Assembly (NCBI GenBank): GCA_036346255.1
Contig: CM070633.1
Location: forward strand, 6,138,001 to 6,202,000
Origin: Ampelocalamus luodianensis
Lineage: Eukaryota > Streptophyta > Magnoliopsida > Poales > Poaceae
Length of the DNA: 64,000 nt
Direction of reading: 5' to 3'
Part shown: piece by piece, positions 1 to 12,445 of the stretch
How the letters are laid out: each line of letters opens with the position of its first letter
How positions within the stretch are numbered: the stretch's first letter is position 1
Position numbers and translations under genes: made by a program
The notes under the pieces: model-generated
The model's input: only the letters and a program-made list of their open reading frames with translations
The model's database searches: none
Told to the model about the DNA's origin: nothing

Positions 1-2880
1 TAAGTTAGAATCTCGATTATATCCTCTTAATCGTTGTTGAGGTTGCAAACAGAGGTAGGATCATGTTTGTGCCATGTGTGGCTAGAGAGCATTTAGTGTG
101 TACTATCTTGGCATCGAGTGTCACTAAGAGTTAAATGGATGAAAGCTAATCGTAGATTTACATTTGGTGTACATTGGTGAGATTGTCATGTTCTATTATC
201 ATCTTGTTGAAAGAGTTTGTTTCAATTATAAGGTTTTTGCACTAGGTTTTCCTAGATCAAGTATATGTAACCTTATTTAGATTTTAGAGACATGATGAAG
301 TAGTTCATTGTGATTCTTTTCAAAAGTTCATGGAGTGTTAAGAGATTTGATGATTCTCGCCAATAGCATATTATTTCGTTGATTAGTGTGATTGTCGATC
401 GTGGTTGTGATGATAATGTTCAACGAAAAATCATTTGCATGATCTTGTTTTAGTGAAAGTGTTTGAGTTTTGCGTTTGTTATCTTTGGACCTCATGAGTT
501 ATGTGGTAACTTTGTCATTTTGAGCAAAGAGACGGGTTGAAAGATTTTATTGGTTCTTAAGTGGTTCTTATGATTTGGTCTTAAGAGCTTATCTTGTTTA
601 AGTGACAAAGTGATGTAGTAATCACAGAAAATAACTTTCTGGTTAAAGGAAGGAGTGAAGTAAAAGTATTTGAGATTTAAGTCGCGTTTCGCTACTTGCA
701 GTTTATTTGGGTGTGCTTAAACCTTATGCATTTGTTCCATACTGAGTTTATCAAATTTTCAAAGGGCATTACCTTCTTCTCATTTGTGGTTTGGTATTTG
801 CTTTCAATAGGGCTTGAGCCTCGACTATTGATTTTCCTTATGTTTTCCGAGTACTTTGCCTAAGTGACTATTTTTTCTTGATCCTTTGTTCATTGCGGGT
901 GGCACATGTTTTCCTAGTTGAAGAAAATTGATTTCATTCGCTCTTCCTTTTGAGAAAGAATCAATCTATTCGTTTCACGAGTCTTTTGAGGTGTTTAATG
1001 ATTGTAGTTGTGAAACTTTGGGTTGGAAATTATTCGATGAGCATTGGAGGATGAAATAATTTCGTAATATAGTTATTTAAGAGGAGTTTATCTCATTAGA
1101 AGGTTGCCTTTAGAGGTTAAGCTGATTGCATGGTTACAACTAGTAGAATCTATAGCGAGACGTAGTCCAAGTTCTTTTGTTCATTTCAATGGAACATAGA
1201 ATTATCCAAAGTATGAAAATCTTGATCAATGTATTAGAGTGTCGCGGTTGAGTACCTTGCGTGGTTGTGTAGATGAAATATGATGGTGTTGTAATGGGAG
1301 TAATATTAGCAAAGTGATCGATCGTTAAAGAGATTAAAGAGATAGCCGAGATTGTTGGATTATTGCCATGAATGACTTGGACGTAGTAAGTAACTCTCTA
1401 AGAATTAGAATCTTGATAAAGATAATTGGATCGAAGAAATGTTTTTGTGTTGATGTCAATGCGAGTATGTTTGGATTGTGAGAATTTTAGGGATTTAATT
1501 TGAGGCTTCCCTATCTTCTATATGAGAAGTTCATGGTAGGAGTCTTGAGTTTAATTTTGGGCTTCACATTCTTTTTGCTAGGACCTTGAGTCTCCCAATG
1601 ATTATGTGTAGAGAAAGTAGAATAAGGGTGGATTCGAACAATGGGATGGTCATTGATAGAACCCTTTTGAGGAAGTATATGAATGTGTGTTTGGGAATTT
1701 CGAGTTGTTTATTCTTAAAACATTGAGGTGATGTGATTGCATGTGATATCTATTTTGAGATGCATTGGAAGTCATCTGTCAAATTAATTCAATCGGTAGA
1801 GGAGTTGTTGAGAGAAAGTTTCAGCAGTAGTCGATAGAGCCTCTATACCGAGGTGTGGATGATGTATTTCGACTTGAGCATAGCGTTGAGAATGCCAAGT
1901 TAAGAGAGATGAGTTAGGTGTTATGCGATGAATTGGAATTCCAAAGTTTGAGAGAAGTTTTATTCCAAAGAGAAAGCGAGAAATTGATGCTTCCTAAAGT
2001 AGAGACACGTTTTCTTGATTCTTGTTTGAGCTATGTGTTTTGTGAGATGTCTTTATAAGTTGAGCTCGACATTTATGTTGATATGTGTGATTCTTTCCAT
2101 TCGACGGATTAAATGATTTTTTTTTTGGGCATTCAAGTGATTTCTCCTTTGGATTTCGTGACGTTTATTCGCAAACTGCCACTTGGAACGTGGAAATGTT
2201 TTTCGTGATGAAATTCCGATTTCTGTGTTTGACTCTTTAGTACTGAGCTGGTAACGCATAGATGCGATGTGAATCTTTCTTTTTCAGATGGGTTTTGTCG
2301 GTAAAAGAGTTTGCTTAAAGAGAGCTCTGTTGTGTGTTTCTGGTTAAAGGAGGTGATCCTTATTTTAGTGAAGATTTCAATTGAGAGGTGGAACAAGAGT
2401 TCGTGTTCTATGTGCATGTTGTGTGGTTCAAGATCAATTGGAAGGTTAGCCAAGGTACTTTGGGTTGTTTTCGTTAGCTACGGAATTCGAAGTTGGCGTA
2501 TCGCAAGGACCGTCTCGGGTCCATATGTGGTGTACTACATTTAGCATGTTTGGTGCCGAGTGAGTACCTGTGAGAACTAGAGTTTGAATATTCGTTAACG
2601 TCATTGACCATCGAGTAGGATCTTACCTTTGAATCTCTTCTGATGAGTGTACTTGGCAATGTCGGATTGAGTGTTAGGTCAGATGTAGTTTACGTCAATG
2701 TCTTGTGGTCTTGTCAGTCTGAGAGATAGGTCATTTGGGACTCGAGTCTCGCATGCGCGAGTTTTATCCAGACATGTTTGCTCCGGGCATATGTTAATAG
2801 ATGTTTCTTTTCGGTGGCAATTATTCTTTCGTTTATTTCGACGGTTAGAATTCGAGGTCGAATTCATAAGGGGGGTAGAA
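1..2880 (+). mobile_element. Decayed 3' internal region of a gypsy-type LTR retrotransposon
   Basis: This stretch ends in a polypurine tract directly against the LTR that starts at 2881, so it is the 3' part of an element whose 5' half lies outside the window. I find no convincing protein in any frame; open frames are short and random-looking. It aligns by eye with 6540-7990: blocks near 500-740 match 7060-7260, and blocks near 1120-1440 match 7640-7990, so two copies of one family lie here. The last 25 bases before the tract have the layout usual at the pol end of gypsy elements. The + strand is G-rich and C-poor. The family name is not recognised. Confidence 0.6.
2868..2880 (+). other. Polypurine tract (plus-strand primer site) of the retrotransposon
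   Basis: A run AAGGGGGGTAGAA (one T) sits immediately before the TG of the LTR at 2881, which is where the second-strand primer of LTR retrotransposons lies. It fixes the orientation of the element as +. Confidence 0.75.
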
Positions 2881-5270
2881 TGTAATACCTCGAATATCAA
2901 ATAGAGAGAACATATTATTCTGAAGAGAAATTTATTCAAATTTGAATGCATTAAAGTTTAGAGGAAAATTGAAAGAAAATTCAGGATTTGAGAGAGGATT
3001 GGACCTTCGGCTTTTAGCCCAAGGTGTCCTAGCCAAGTGGGCCGGCCTTGTAGTGGAGTCAAGAAGGGGGGGTCTCCTTCCCCAAAACCCTACCCTCTTC
3101 TACAGTACCGCGCCACACTGTAGCACGCGCATCTGTAGCAGCCCCCTCCGTGCTGCTCTACCAAGATGAGGAAGAAGCTCAGGTGCCGCCGCCATGGTGG
3201 AAGGAGAAGAAGGGAGAAGGAGAAAGGAGGAGGAAGATCATCTTCTCCAAGGTTCTCCCACCTACGTCCTGGTTGCTACAAGGGTAACGAGTGCCGATCC
3301 TCATCGTTTGATTAGTGGTAGATGTGTTTTGGTTCAATTTTGATTATATCGATTTGCTGCGGGTAGAAATTCGATTCTGTACAGATTGTTGCGTGGACTT
3401 TTTCGTGATGTTAGAGGCCGAATCTGAGTTTCCCATCTCCTAGAGATATGTAGGTCTTGTTCTTAGCTTTCGGTGGCCGCCAAGATCACCTAATTCCGAC
3501 TTTCGAGTCAAAAGTTATGATAGATTTAATATCTGCTGTCCAGAATCCTGACGAGAATTAGCAGTCTCTGTTTAGGTTGATATATGGCCTAGTTAGAGGG
3601 TGATTCAGAGGTCTTGCCCATAACAAATTTTGAAGGTGATATCACTAGCTTTCAGGATTGATAAAGAACACCTCATTTGGATTTATATATCAAAAGTTAT
3701 GCACTTTTCTTTGTGACTGTCCAGATTGTAGATCAGTCTGTCCAGATTGTATGTCAGTTTCTATCTTTAGTTTTGACCCGTGTGCCACTTTTTGTTAAAG
3801 GAAAAATTTGAATGTCGTGCCAACTAGTTTATTGTAGGTAATTTCATAACCTTTTCAGATTGTTAAAGAACGCTCAATTCGGAGTTGTAGATTAAAAGTT
3901 ATGGTTGTTTTAGTATTGCTGTCCTGTTTGTTCAGACAGAAGCTGTGCTGCTGTTTTGTTTTCTTTATTAGAGAAGTTTATTGGCCGAATTGGGAAATCT
4001 CATCAACTTGAATGTTATAGATATGTTCGTTAAGATGAGGTAGGATCTGGACTCATCTCATTTCGAGTCCCACGTCATTAACTACTGTCATTTTCGTGCT
4101 GCTGTCCCGACACGCTTTTGGGTTGCAGCCTGTTTTTCGATTAGGTTTTATGGCGATTCCTTGGGAGTTCAAGGGGGTATTGTAGACTATTAATTCGGGT
4201 TGGATTCTATGTTGTTCTTATTTGGTTATTTAATTGTTTAGGCCACGAGGCTACGGGTTTGGGGCGCCATCGTTGCTCGCTAACTTGCCGCAACGCCGGA
4301 AGGCAAGTACTTTGTTGCTTTTGAGTCTTTGTGATTGTGAATGTTTTCATGAATATAGTGTGACATATTGTGTTACCCGAGATGCGGAATTGGTTATGTT
4401 CTTTCATTATGTGGAGTATATCTTGAGAGATGGTATTATCACTGTTCATGTTCATATCATGCATCCTTTTATTCATGTTATGTCCACGGAGTGGATTGTA
4501 GTCCCACCATTCCAATGTGGGCAAATTTGGACATTGTCATGTCCGTCCACGGAGTGGATTGAAAGACCCATCAATTCGGTATGGGCACGTAAGACCCATC
4601 AATTCCAGTATGGGCAGCTTTGGACACCTATATGAAACGTTCTTCATATAGGACTTGGATCCCCGCACTTTTGTTAAGGTGCGGGCTTAAGTGAACACCG
4701 ACGGTGTGTCACCACTATACCGAGATATGCATGTGTGCAGTCCATCCTTGATTACATTCATTCATTTCATGTTTTCATAAGTGTTCACTCGATGCAAGGT
4801 TCGCATTCTTAAATGGTGATGTCTGTTTGTATATGTGTTCTTTTCTTTCATCAGACTTGCTTTGAGTCATGGACTCACTCTTGCGTTGTTTGTTTATTTT
4901 AGGTAACCCCGATGTTGGCTCACTTGGGAGGGAGTAGACACGCACTACTGCTCACATCATCCTATTCATGTTCAAGATTAAATTTAGTTCTATCTTACAT
5001 TCGTTAATGATGAACTGTAATAATTAAATTATAATTGGTGAAGGAAGGATACCTTCTCCACATGGATGTTGATTTATTACTGCGTGTGAACCTTCTTTAT
5101 TGATGATCGGATTAAATAACTTAGAAGGTGAAGGAATGATACCTTCACCATGTCTGCTTAATTTAATGTTTGTCTTTAGTTGAAATACTTAGTTCAAATT
5201 CTTACGCATTATGGATGTATGTTAGATGTTTTAGGTGACATCTTGGCTTCCGAATAGCCAGGGTGTTACA
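2881..5270 (+). mobile_element. 3' LTR (2390 bp) of the gypsy-type element
   Basis: Starts TGTAATACC after the polypurine tract and ends GGTGTTACA, giving TG...CA ends with a short inverted repeat TGTAA/TTACA. It contains repeated CTGTAGC motifs around 3100-3150. The same LTR family recurs, truncated, at 21758-23236: the two share the start, the 'ccttcggc' block near +120 and a 'ggcaagtactttg' block. The 5' LTR is outside the window, so the target duplication cannot be checked. Confidence 0.8.
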
Positions 5271-7995
5271 GTTAATTACTTAAAAACTTGACGCACTAGT
5301 GCACTATAGGATGGGATGGGTCAAGCATTGCATTAACGCTTCCGTTATGTTGTATTGATTATTCCTGTTATGAGATGATCTTATATATCTACAATATGAT
5401 TCTATGATTATTACGAGTGATGGTACCTCATGTTGAGAGATTGAGGTCGTGGTTGTGGTTGTGGCCCTAGGCTTTACCAGGTCACACCATTCTAGTAAGA
5501 GAATAGTGCAATGGTTACCTCGGATATCTTAGTACAGGCAGGCTAGTGAGTATCTTTAGAAAAGTTGTTCCCTTCCTTGAATTTGAATTTGGTCAACTCT
5601 TGTCCAGTTATGGTCAATGAACTGCTCTTGGGATTATTAGTTCATTTCGGTTGATGGGTTGCTTTGAGAAAAGTTGATGTGTTTCTATTGGTTTACTTTG
5701 TCTCTTAATACAGTTATTATTTTTCCAACTGTTGAGTTATTCTTGCGGCTGATGAACTTGGTTAATGTCAAGATTGACCTTTGTATTGGAGTTCTGTCTT
5801 TCTTATTAGAAAACATGACTCATTTATTTTGCTTGATGATTTGGATAATGAAAGTTCCTTTGCAAGTCTTTTAGTGTGTGGAAGCTTTGACTCAATGTAA
5901 CTCCTTTGGGTATTTTGAGTATCGAAGTTGAATGGTTCTGTTTTATGAAAGAAAATATTAAACTCTTTAGCGATATTTTCTCGTGGTTAAGACAGAGGTT
6001 ATAATCAAATAAATTGATGGATATGATATGAGTTATCAAGGTGGGTCTGTAGCGTAGTGCATAATAAATCCTAACGAGTATTCTTGGAAGTGAAATCGAT
6101 TAAGTTGGTGTTGTCCTCTAGTAGTTCTTGATGAACTGTGATCAGGAGTATGACCACACTTAATTGGAATCAATAAAGTTATTAAGAAGTGTGGAACATT
6201 GATGATATAGTTGACCCTTAGAATTGTTTAGTTTGCTAAACTTGTTGGATTATTTGGTCTCCATGGATTAATCTAACTGTGCAGAAAGAGAAATATAAGA
6301 TGTGTTCGACTGTTGTCTTAGTAGATATTAATTTGGAAATTTTCTTTATTTGGCTATTTGATGATCTTATTTATGCTTGTGGGAGTACAAATAGAGAAAG
6401 GACCATCAATTCGTCCATGATTGAATAATCATCAATGGTTTATTCCGAATAGGTGAAGGGTTGAAATTTGAAAGTGATTTATTCACGTGTGTTTCATGAG
6501 GGTGTATTGTGGCTGCATGCCCTTGTTAAAAGAGGTTGGTCCAATAGCGCGGTTGGTGTATTAGATATACTCCAGAACTGGTTGGCTACTGCAATCTTAT
6601 TGAGATAACAAAACTATTATAAAATAATATACCATGTTTCTTTTGGAAAGGTTTATGATGGGATTTAATAGGTGACCTGTGTTTACTTGATGGTGAAATT
6701 GTCGGATAATAGTATGTCTTTGATGAAAGTGTTTTGGTGTAACCTTTTTAAATTGTGTAGTAGGTTCCCTCTAACATAGAGTGGTTGTTGTAGTGAGGAT
6801 GTAAGAATTTGGTATACACTCAATTGAGGATGAGATGATAAAGGAATATGTAATATTTTGGTAAGTCTTTGGGGACTTTATAAAGAAAGAGTTGACGTTA
6901 ACGAACATTGTTAAGAGTGAATGATTCTTGATGTTAGTAACATGATCTATAAGAGATTGTGACGCGTTGGAGTGGTAATGATTCTTCTAGAGAGAAAGTA
7001 AGTTGATTGCTTTTCGTAATATCAGATAAATGAAATGCTTGGAGTTTTGCATTCGTGATCCTTTGGGAGTTCATGATTTATGTAGTAGATGATATTAGTT
7101 CTTAAGTGATTAATGTGATTTGGTTTTAAAGGCACTTCTTGTTTGGGTTGGCAAGTAATGATGTAATCAAAGAAAATTGCTTTATTTGTTGATAGAAAAG
7201 AGTACCATAAGTATTTGAGGTTGGAGTTAAGAATTGTAATCTGCAACTTTTCTGTCATTATAGCTTAAGTGTTTCTTGGGTTTCCATAGCAATGGTTATT
7301 ATGATTTGTGGAGGTTTAAAAAAAATTATTTCTTGTGGGACATGTGCCCTCGACTGTGGACTCGTGTTTTGTTTCCCGAGATCATTACTATTTGACTGTT
7401 TCTCTTGGTCTCGTGCTCACTCCGACAAGCGAAGTTTTCTTCTGTATTGAAACTTGTATTTGTTTGTTTCTTCCGTTTTGAGAAAAGATTTAACCTTCTT
7501 GTGTTGCCAAGTCTCATAGAATGTAATTTGACGACTGGTTGGTGGTGGACAGGTATATGGTAGTGGTGAGATTTTGGGAACCAGTCTATGTGAAGAACAG
7601 TAGAAGGTGAATTGGTTTCGACCTCTAACTTCTTTGAGAGAATTCTATGGAATGTTTGTCATTGGAATACAACTGATTAGTATTACGACTAGTGGAACCT
7701 ATGGCGAATTATGATCCAATAACATTTGTCCATGTTGGGATGTTGGGATTATTGAAAGTATGGACTCTAGATAAATTATTAGAGTGTCGCAACTAGATAC
7801 TTAGTAAGATTGTGTAGAAGAGTTATGATGGTGAAATTTAATGAAAGTAGGGGTGTGGATAAACCTAAGCGTCGTGCTAATTAGTGGGATGTCAGGAATT
7901 GTTGAGTTATTGTTAAGTATGATTTGGCCTCAGTGAGTAACCCTGTGGGAGTTAGACTATCTCTAAAGATAACTTGGTCAATAATATATTTACTT
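5271..7995 (+). mobile_element. Second decayed copy of the same retrotransposon internal region
   Basis: No coding sequence is recognisable. From about 6540 onward it aligns with 1-1440 (for example 7060-7260 with 500-740, and 7760-7800 with 1220-1270 around a shared 'ttagagtgtcgc'). It shares the strong G-over-C strand bias. The likeliest reading is an older copy of the family into which, or beside which, the 2881-5270 element landed. It stops near 7995, where different LTR sequence begins. The boundaries are approximate. Confidence 0.45.
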
Positions 7996-10117
7996 ATGCC
8001 TTTGAAAAATGATATGCCCTAGTTTCACAACTTAGAAAAATCATAAGTAATTCAATTTAACTCCAAATGAAGTAAATCCAATTTTGCTGCTCTTAGAATG
8101 CCATGTTCTACCTACTATAAAAATTTCAGGTTCTAGAACTTTCTGGAAAATTGTGTCATGAACAATACAAAAAAAACAATTTAATTTGGATTTTCCAGCT
8201 GAAAGAAATTGTTTAGGCTAGAACTTTTGCATACTTAGTCCAAATCAAATGATTCTTGTTGCTAAATTCATTTAAAATCATAACCTTGCTGCTGTGTAAG
8301 TTTTATGGAATTTGGATGACTTTGGCTTTTAAAGTCTCTTTCGGTGTTCTTTGCTCTTATTGGATTTTTGCGTTTTTGCGTTAGGTTCCGAAGATTTTGT
8401 TGAGCCCGAAAGCGATCCTCTGCAGCAAGAGAACATCCAGCAAGCAAGCAAATGTAGCATCATTTGATCATATTGCTCCTATTATTTTCAAAGTCTAATA
8501 TGTTGTTTGTAAATTCTACGTATGCATTGCTATTTTGTTGTTAAACTAACGTCGATTAGTTGACCTATTAGATGCATAATTTGTAGACAAATGTTTATTC
8601 TCTACTACTGAGCCTAGGAGTATCTTGCTATGATTTAGGGTTCGTTAGATGAGCTCTTGTCACTTAGTAGTTTACGAGTAATGTTGCTTAATCATGCTTA
8701 GCTACCGGTAGAATTGGGCGGTGTCGACTTAGTCGATAACCTTGATCACACAAAGCTTATTATGACTAAATTTTCAGCACCTTGTGCTATGCTTAGTTGT
8801 GAAAACTAAAACTAAAAACAAACTAATTTAGACTTAGGCGCAATGGTAAGATGGTATGCTTTTGGGTGTGAATGGTTGGTGCCCGAGTCAACAAGGACCG
8901 AATTACTTGCGCTATTGATCCAAGCACTTTTGTGTGCTAACCACACTAGAGGGATATGGGATCTCTCTTGACTTAGTACTTTGGCATGTGTTGGCTCCGA
9001 GTCGCAGGAGCATGTGTGTGTGTGTTGTGTTGTGGTAAAATGAGGTGGTGTTTATGTGTTGGGTGCACGGGAGTGGAATCCTTTCTAGGTTCTCCACACC
9101 GAGGGGCGTTATAGTTGTTCAGGTTGCTTAACCCTCTATGGGTAGTTGACTCCTGGCTTTACAATGACTCCGATGCAATGTATGGGTTTCTATCCATACG
9201 GGGGACTCGTGGTTAATACACAATATTGAAAAACATCTCGTAGGACTTAGCCGTGCTGGCATACCTTTGGAAGTGTGCTTAATCTTGTGGCAAAAAGGCG
9301 GTCTGGAGTGTGGGTACATTGGTACACCCCCTGCAGGGTTAAATCTATTCGAATAGCCTCGTCCTAGGTTATGGACACGCTTGGTTATTTCCCGCAAGAA
9401 TTAGACTACAACCTTTTCACTAAAATTTGATGGGTGGTACGAATTGGGAATTCGTGCTATGTTGTGGTGGCTATTGGGTTAGTCACCTCTAGGTTGTTAC
9501 TTATGTTATTTATGGATACCTCGCTGTTATTTCAATAATTAAAAACAGTTTTGACAAATTGCCTTCAATCTATTACATTATTGCAAATTAAAATTGCTTT
9601 ATGCGTCCAATTAACCATATAACCATCTCCTTTGTTTTCAGCTTACATGTAGCTATGTATAGGCTTGTTACTCGTAAGTCTTGCGAGTACATTTTTGTAC
9701 TCAACTGCATTGCTTTGTTGTTGCAGAGGAGGAAGTGGATCCCTAAGGGATCGACTTTTGTGAGTTTTGCTACGGATCGTGCGACTAGCTTGGCGGCCCT
9801 GTCGGTTGCCTTGTGGGTTATGTTGGCTAACCGATTGGATTTTGTTATTGCCATCTTATGGCGCTTTTGCTTCCGCTGTCACTTGTTACTTTATTGTCAT
9901 TTGGCCGGTCGGCTCTTTTCTAATAACTCTATATTCTGTATGTCTTTTGCTAGACTTGGTATTGTAAGTGTATGGAAATTATGCATGATTTTGTAAAGAT
10001 GTATGTGTGTTGCAATTCTGGGAAGCACAAGTCCATCGAAGCTTAGGATATTTAATTGGTAATACTAGAACCATTTGGAGGTTAAGTATTACGAATTAAA
10101 TACCCCGGGTCCTCACA
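7996..10117 (+). mobile_element. 3' part of a large + strand LTR, 5' end missing
   Basis: Ends CGGGTCCTCACA at 10117. Two landmarks occur in the same order and at similar spacing as in the two complete LTRs at 39763-43764 and 49985-53332. One is a purine-rich 'gcaagcaag...ttgatcatattg' block near 8430-8470. The other, about 900 bp later, is a block with 'cccctgcagggtt' and 'attcgaatagcc' near 9330-9360. No 5' TG end or target duplication was found, so the element is truncated and its start is approximate. Orientation rests on the landmark order. Confidence 0.55.
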
Positions 10118-10149
10118 GAGGTCTAGACCGTTAGATCCAGATCTGACGA

Positions 10150-10300
10150 TCCAGATCTACACGGGGAGGTCCTAAAGGTTAGATCTACAAGAGGAGATCC
10201 TGCACGGCCTAGATCTACCAGAGGAGGTCCTGGGCGGCTAAGATCTACCAGAGGAGGTACTGAATGGTCAAGATTGAAAAAGGAGGTCCTAAAGGTTATC
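10150..10300. repeat. Degenerate tandem repeat of about 31-36 bp
   Basis: Four to five imperfect copies of a unit built on GATCTACCAGAGGAGGTCCT, separated by variable 'gggcggctaa'-like spacers. Similar 'ggtggtctttgcaaa' repeats follow at 10320-10440. No function is evident. Confidence 0.6.
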
Positions 10301-11435
10301 CTTTCAGAAGTTCGCGGGGGTGGTCTTTTGCAAAGAGGATCTCGAGGGAGGTCGTGAGGGTTGTTTTTGCAAAAGACCCGGAGGGTGGTCTTTCGGGTGG
10401 TCTTTGCAAAAACACAAAGGGTGGTTTTTGCAAAGACGCCAAAGGGGAGGTGGCCGTGAACGGCTCAGATGCAAACAGGGAAGGTCCTAAACGGTCCGGA
10501 TGCTGAGCCCGGCGCTGTGCACTTAAACACGTGGGTTTAAAGCGCATAATGAGGGTTTTTAAGTGAGCGGGGCCCACTGTCAGTAGCACTAAAAGCCGAT
10601 TTAGGGCATCATTAATTACTAAACCATGATTATAGTGATTAGACAATGATTAGCATTAATGATGTCCTAAACGACAACGCACAGTGCCGATGTCGTCCGA
10701 TAGAAAGAACCGAGGGCAAACAACGGCTTGCCGCCGGCGACTTCGGTCACGGCGGCGCAAACCAATTGCAAAAATGGGTTCGCAATAGCCTTGCGCACCT
10801 ACTAGGCCCACTCTTGACGGTGGCGGCGGCCTAGAACGCCGGCGAGCTGGAGAGAGGCGGTGATGACCAACACGGCTAAACTCAAAAAGCAAAAAGGAGC
10901 TCCGCGTTGTTCTGAGAAGCAGGTGCCCAAGCCTCTAGGGACTAATAAGAGGTTGTCTGAGTACAGAGAAGGCAACAAGATAGCCGAAGAAGCTCCGGCG
11001 ACCAAGTAGCTTGCCGGAGTCGAAGAAGATGATGGAGATAGGGAGGTCTGAGCAAAACGAAAATGAAAGAATGGTAGAGTTAGTTGCAATAGGGCCTAAA
11101 GAGGGCCCAAGAGCAAGGAATTGAGAAAAGGAGGTTCTTACCGGAGTTGAGCAAGAAAGGGGTTGAATTCGGCCGAATTTGAACAAACCCCAAATTTGAC
11201 AATCTCTGTGAATGCCAAACAAAATTAAGTTAGGGGTTTTGCTAAAGAAGATGAAAGAGACAAGTTGACACGAAAGGAATTGCAATTGAACCACTAGAGC
11301 ACTGGTGGCAATGAAGAGCTTGCACGGCCGACAATGGACTTTTAGGGTTCTTGGTGTTTTGAGCTCAAATAAGTAGAGGGGAAGCAAGGCAAGGCTACTG
11401 TGGTGTTAAAAGGAACACCAAGAGGAGCTTAAGGG

Positions 11436-11444
11436 CTTTATATA
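11436..11444 (-). promoter_or_regulatory. TATA box of the - strand LTR
   Basis: TATATAAAG on the - strand in a GC-rich setting, about 1 kb inside the LTR start at 12445. Transcription would start near 11405 and run leftward. The call rests on motif and position only. Confidence 0.5.
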
Positions 11445-12445
11445 GCTGGGGAGCTAGGGTTTTGAGCAAAGCAAAGCTCCACGGTGAACTTGGCTTATAG
11501 CACTGCCATGGACAAGTTGAGCGACAGGAGCAAGTAAGATCAGGACTTTCGGGGAGAAGCTCTGATGCGCATTTAATGTTTGCAACAAAGAGTCGTTCTA
11601 GGACGCAAGGAGGTGACAAGCCACTGCCGCCCACGCCATGGCGCACGCACGCGGCGAAGAAGAAGATGACCAGAAGGCGAAGGGCCACCAGTTAGTGAGA
11701 CAAAAAATGGCTCGAGCATGAAGTGAACTAAAGGGTTGAGTCAAACCGCATTACCCGAGTCAAAACTTCTTGACCGCTTGATTGGAAATGGACGGCTCAG
11801 ATTGAATTTGATCTCGGGCGGTCCGAACGTTCCGATTGCAATCAAACGGTCCAAAACGCACGCGCCCAAAACGACCGAGCCCGAGTGCATCTAGTTGATT
11901 GGGTCGAGTCAAATGGCTAGAGCCTGACCCGAGCCCAACAGTAACTGACCTAGGGATTAAATTTAAAACTAAAACTTTGAGGAATTTTTAGAGGTAGCAA
12001 ACTAACTCCAAAAATTCTGAAATTGTTACAGGAGCTTGCTGACTCTCCGATTGACCTTGTGTAAAATTTCCAAATATTTTTATGAACATCATATTTCCCT
12101 AAAAATTCTTCAAGGTTCTGAGTTAGGGTTTGACCAAGGGTCAACAGGTTTGACTAGCCTCTTAAAGTATTCAAACAATTTCTAAAAATTGTGAAATTTT
12201 TCAGAGGAGTCACACAACCTCCCTAGAACTAAGGAAAAATATTTCCAGAGGTTGATCACAAGATTTGACAAGGATTGAAAAAGGAGGGGCATGACTTTGG
12301 TCAATTGGAAAATTGAGGTTTTTGATTTCCACAATTCTTAAACAAGAATTACAGAAAAGTTCAAAAACAACAAGATGCAAGAAAAGTTTTAAATTTTACA
12401 CATTTTCTTACATTTGAAACAAAAGCCAAGATTTGGGATGTTACA

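Larger units (their letters stand above)
10118..12445 (-). mobile_element. - strand LTR (Tekay-like family), 3' end unresolved
   Basis: Read on the - strand from 12445 it starts TGTAACATCCCAA, almost the start of the solo LTR at 49985. About 1 kb inside there is a TATA box (11436-11444), followed by a leader that is typical of an LTR U3-R junction. Short leftward open frames at 10935-11387 and 11395-11688 look like untranslated leader, not genes. The LTR's 3' end, expected at or beyond 10118, could not be defined because it abuts the + strand LTR ending at 10117. Confidence 0.5.

Noticed and set aside
10935..11688. Two leftward open frames (150 and 97 codons)
   Set aside because: They start at or after the LTR TATA box and look like untranslated LTR leader; no domain is recognisable.
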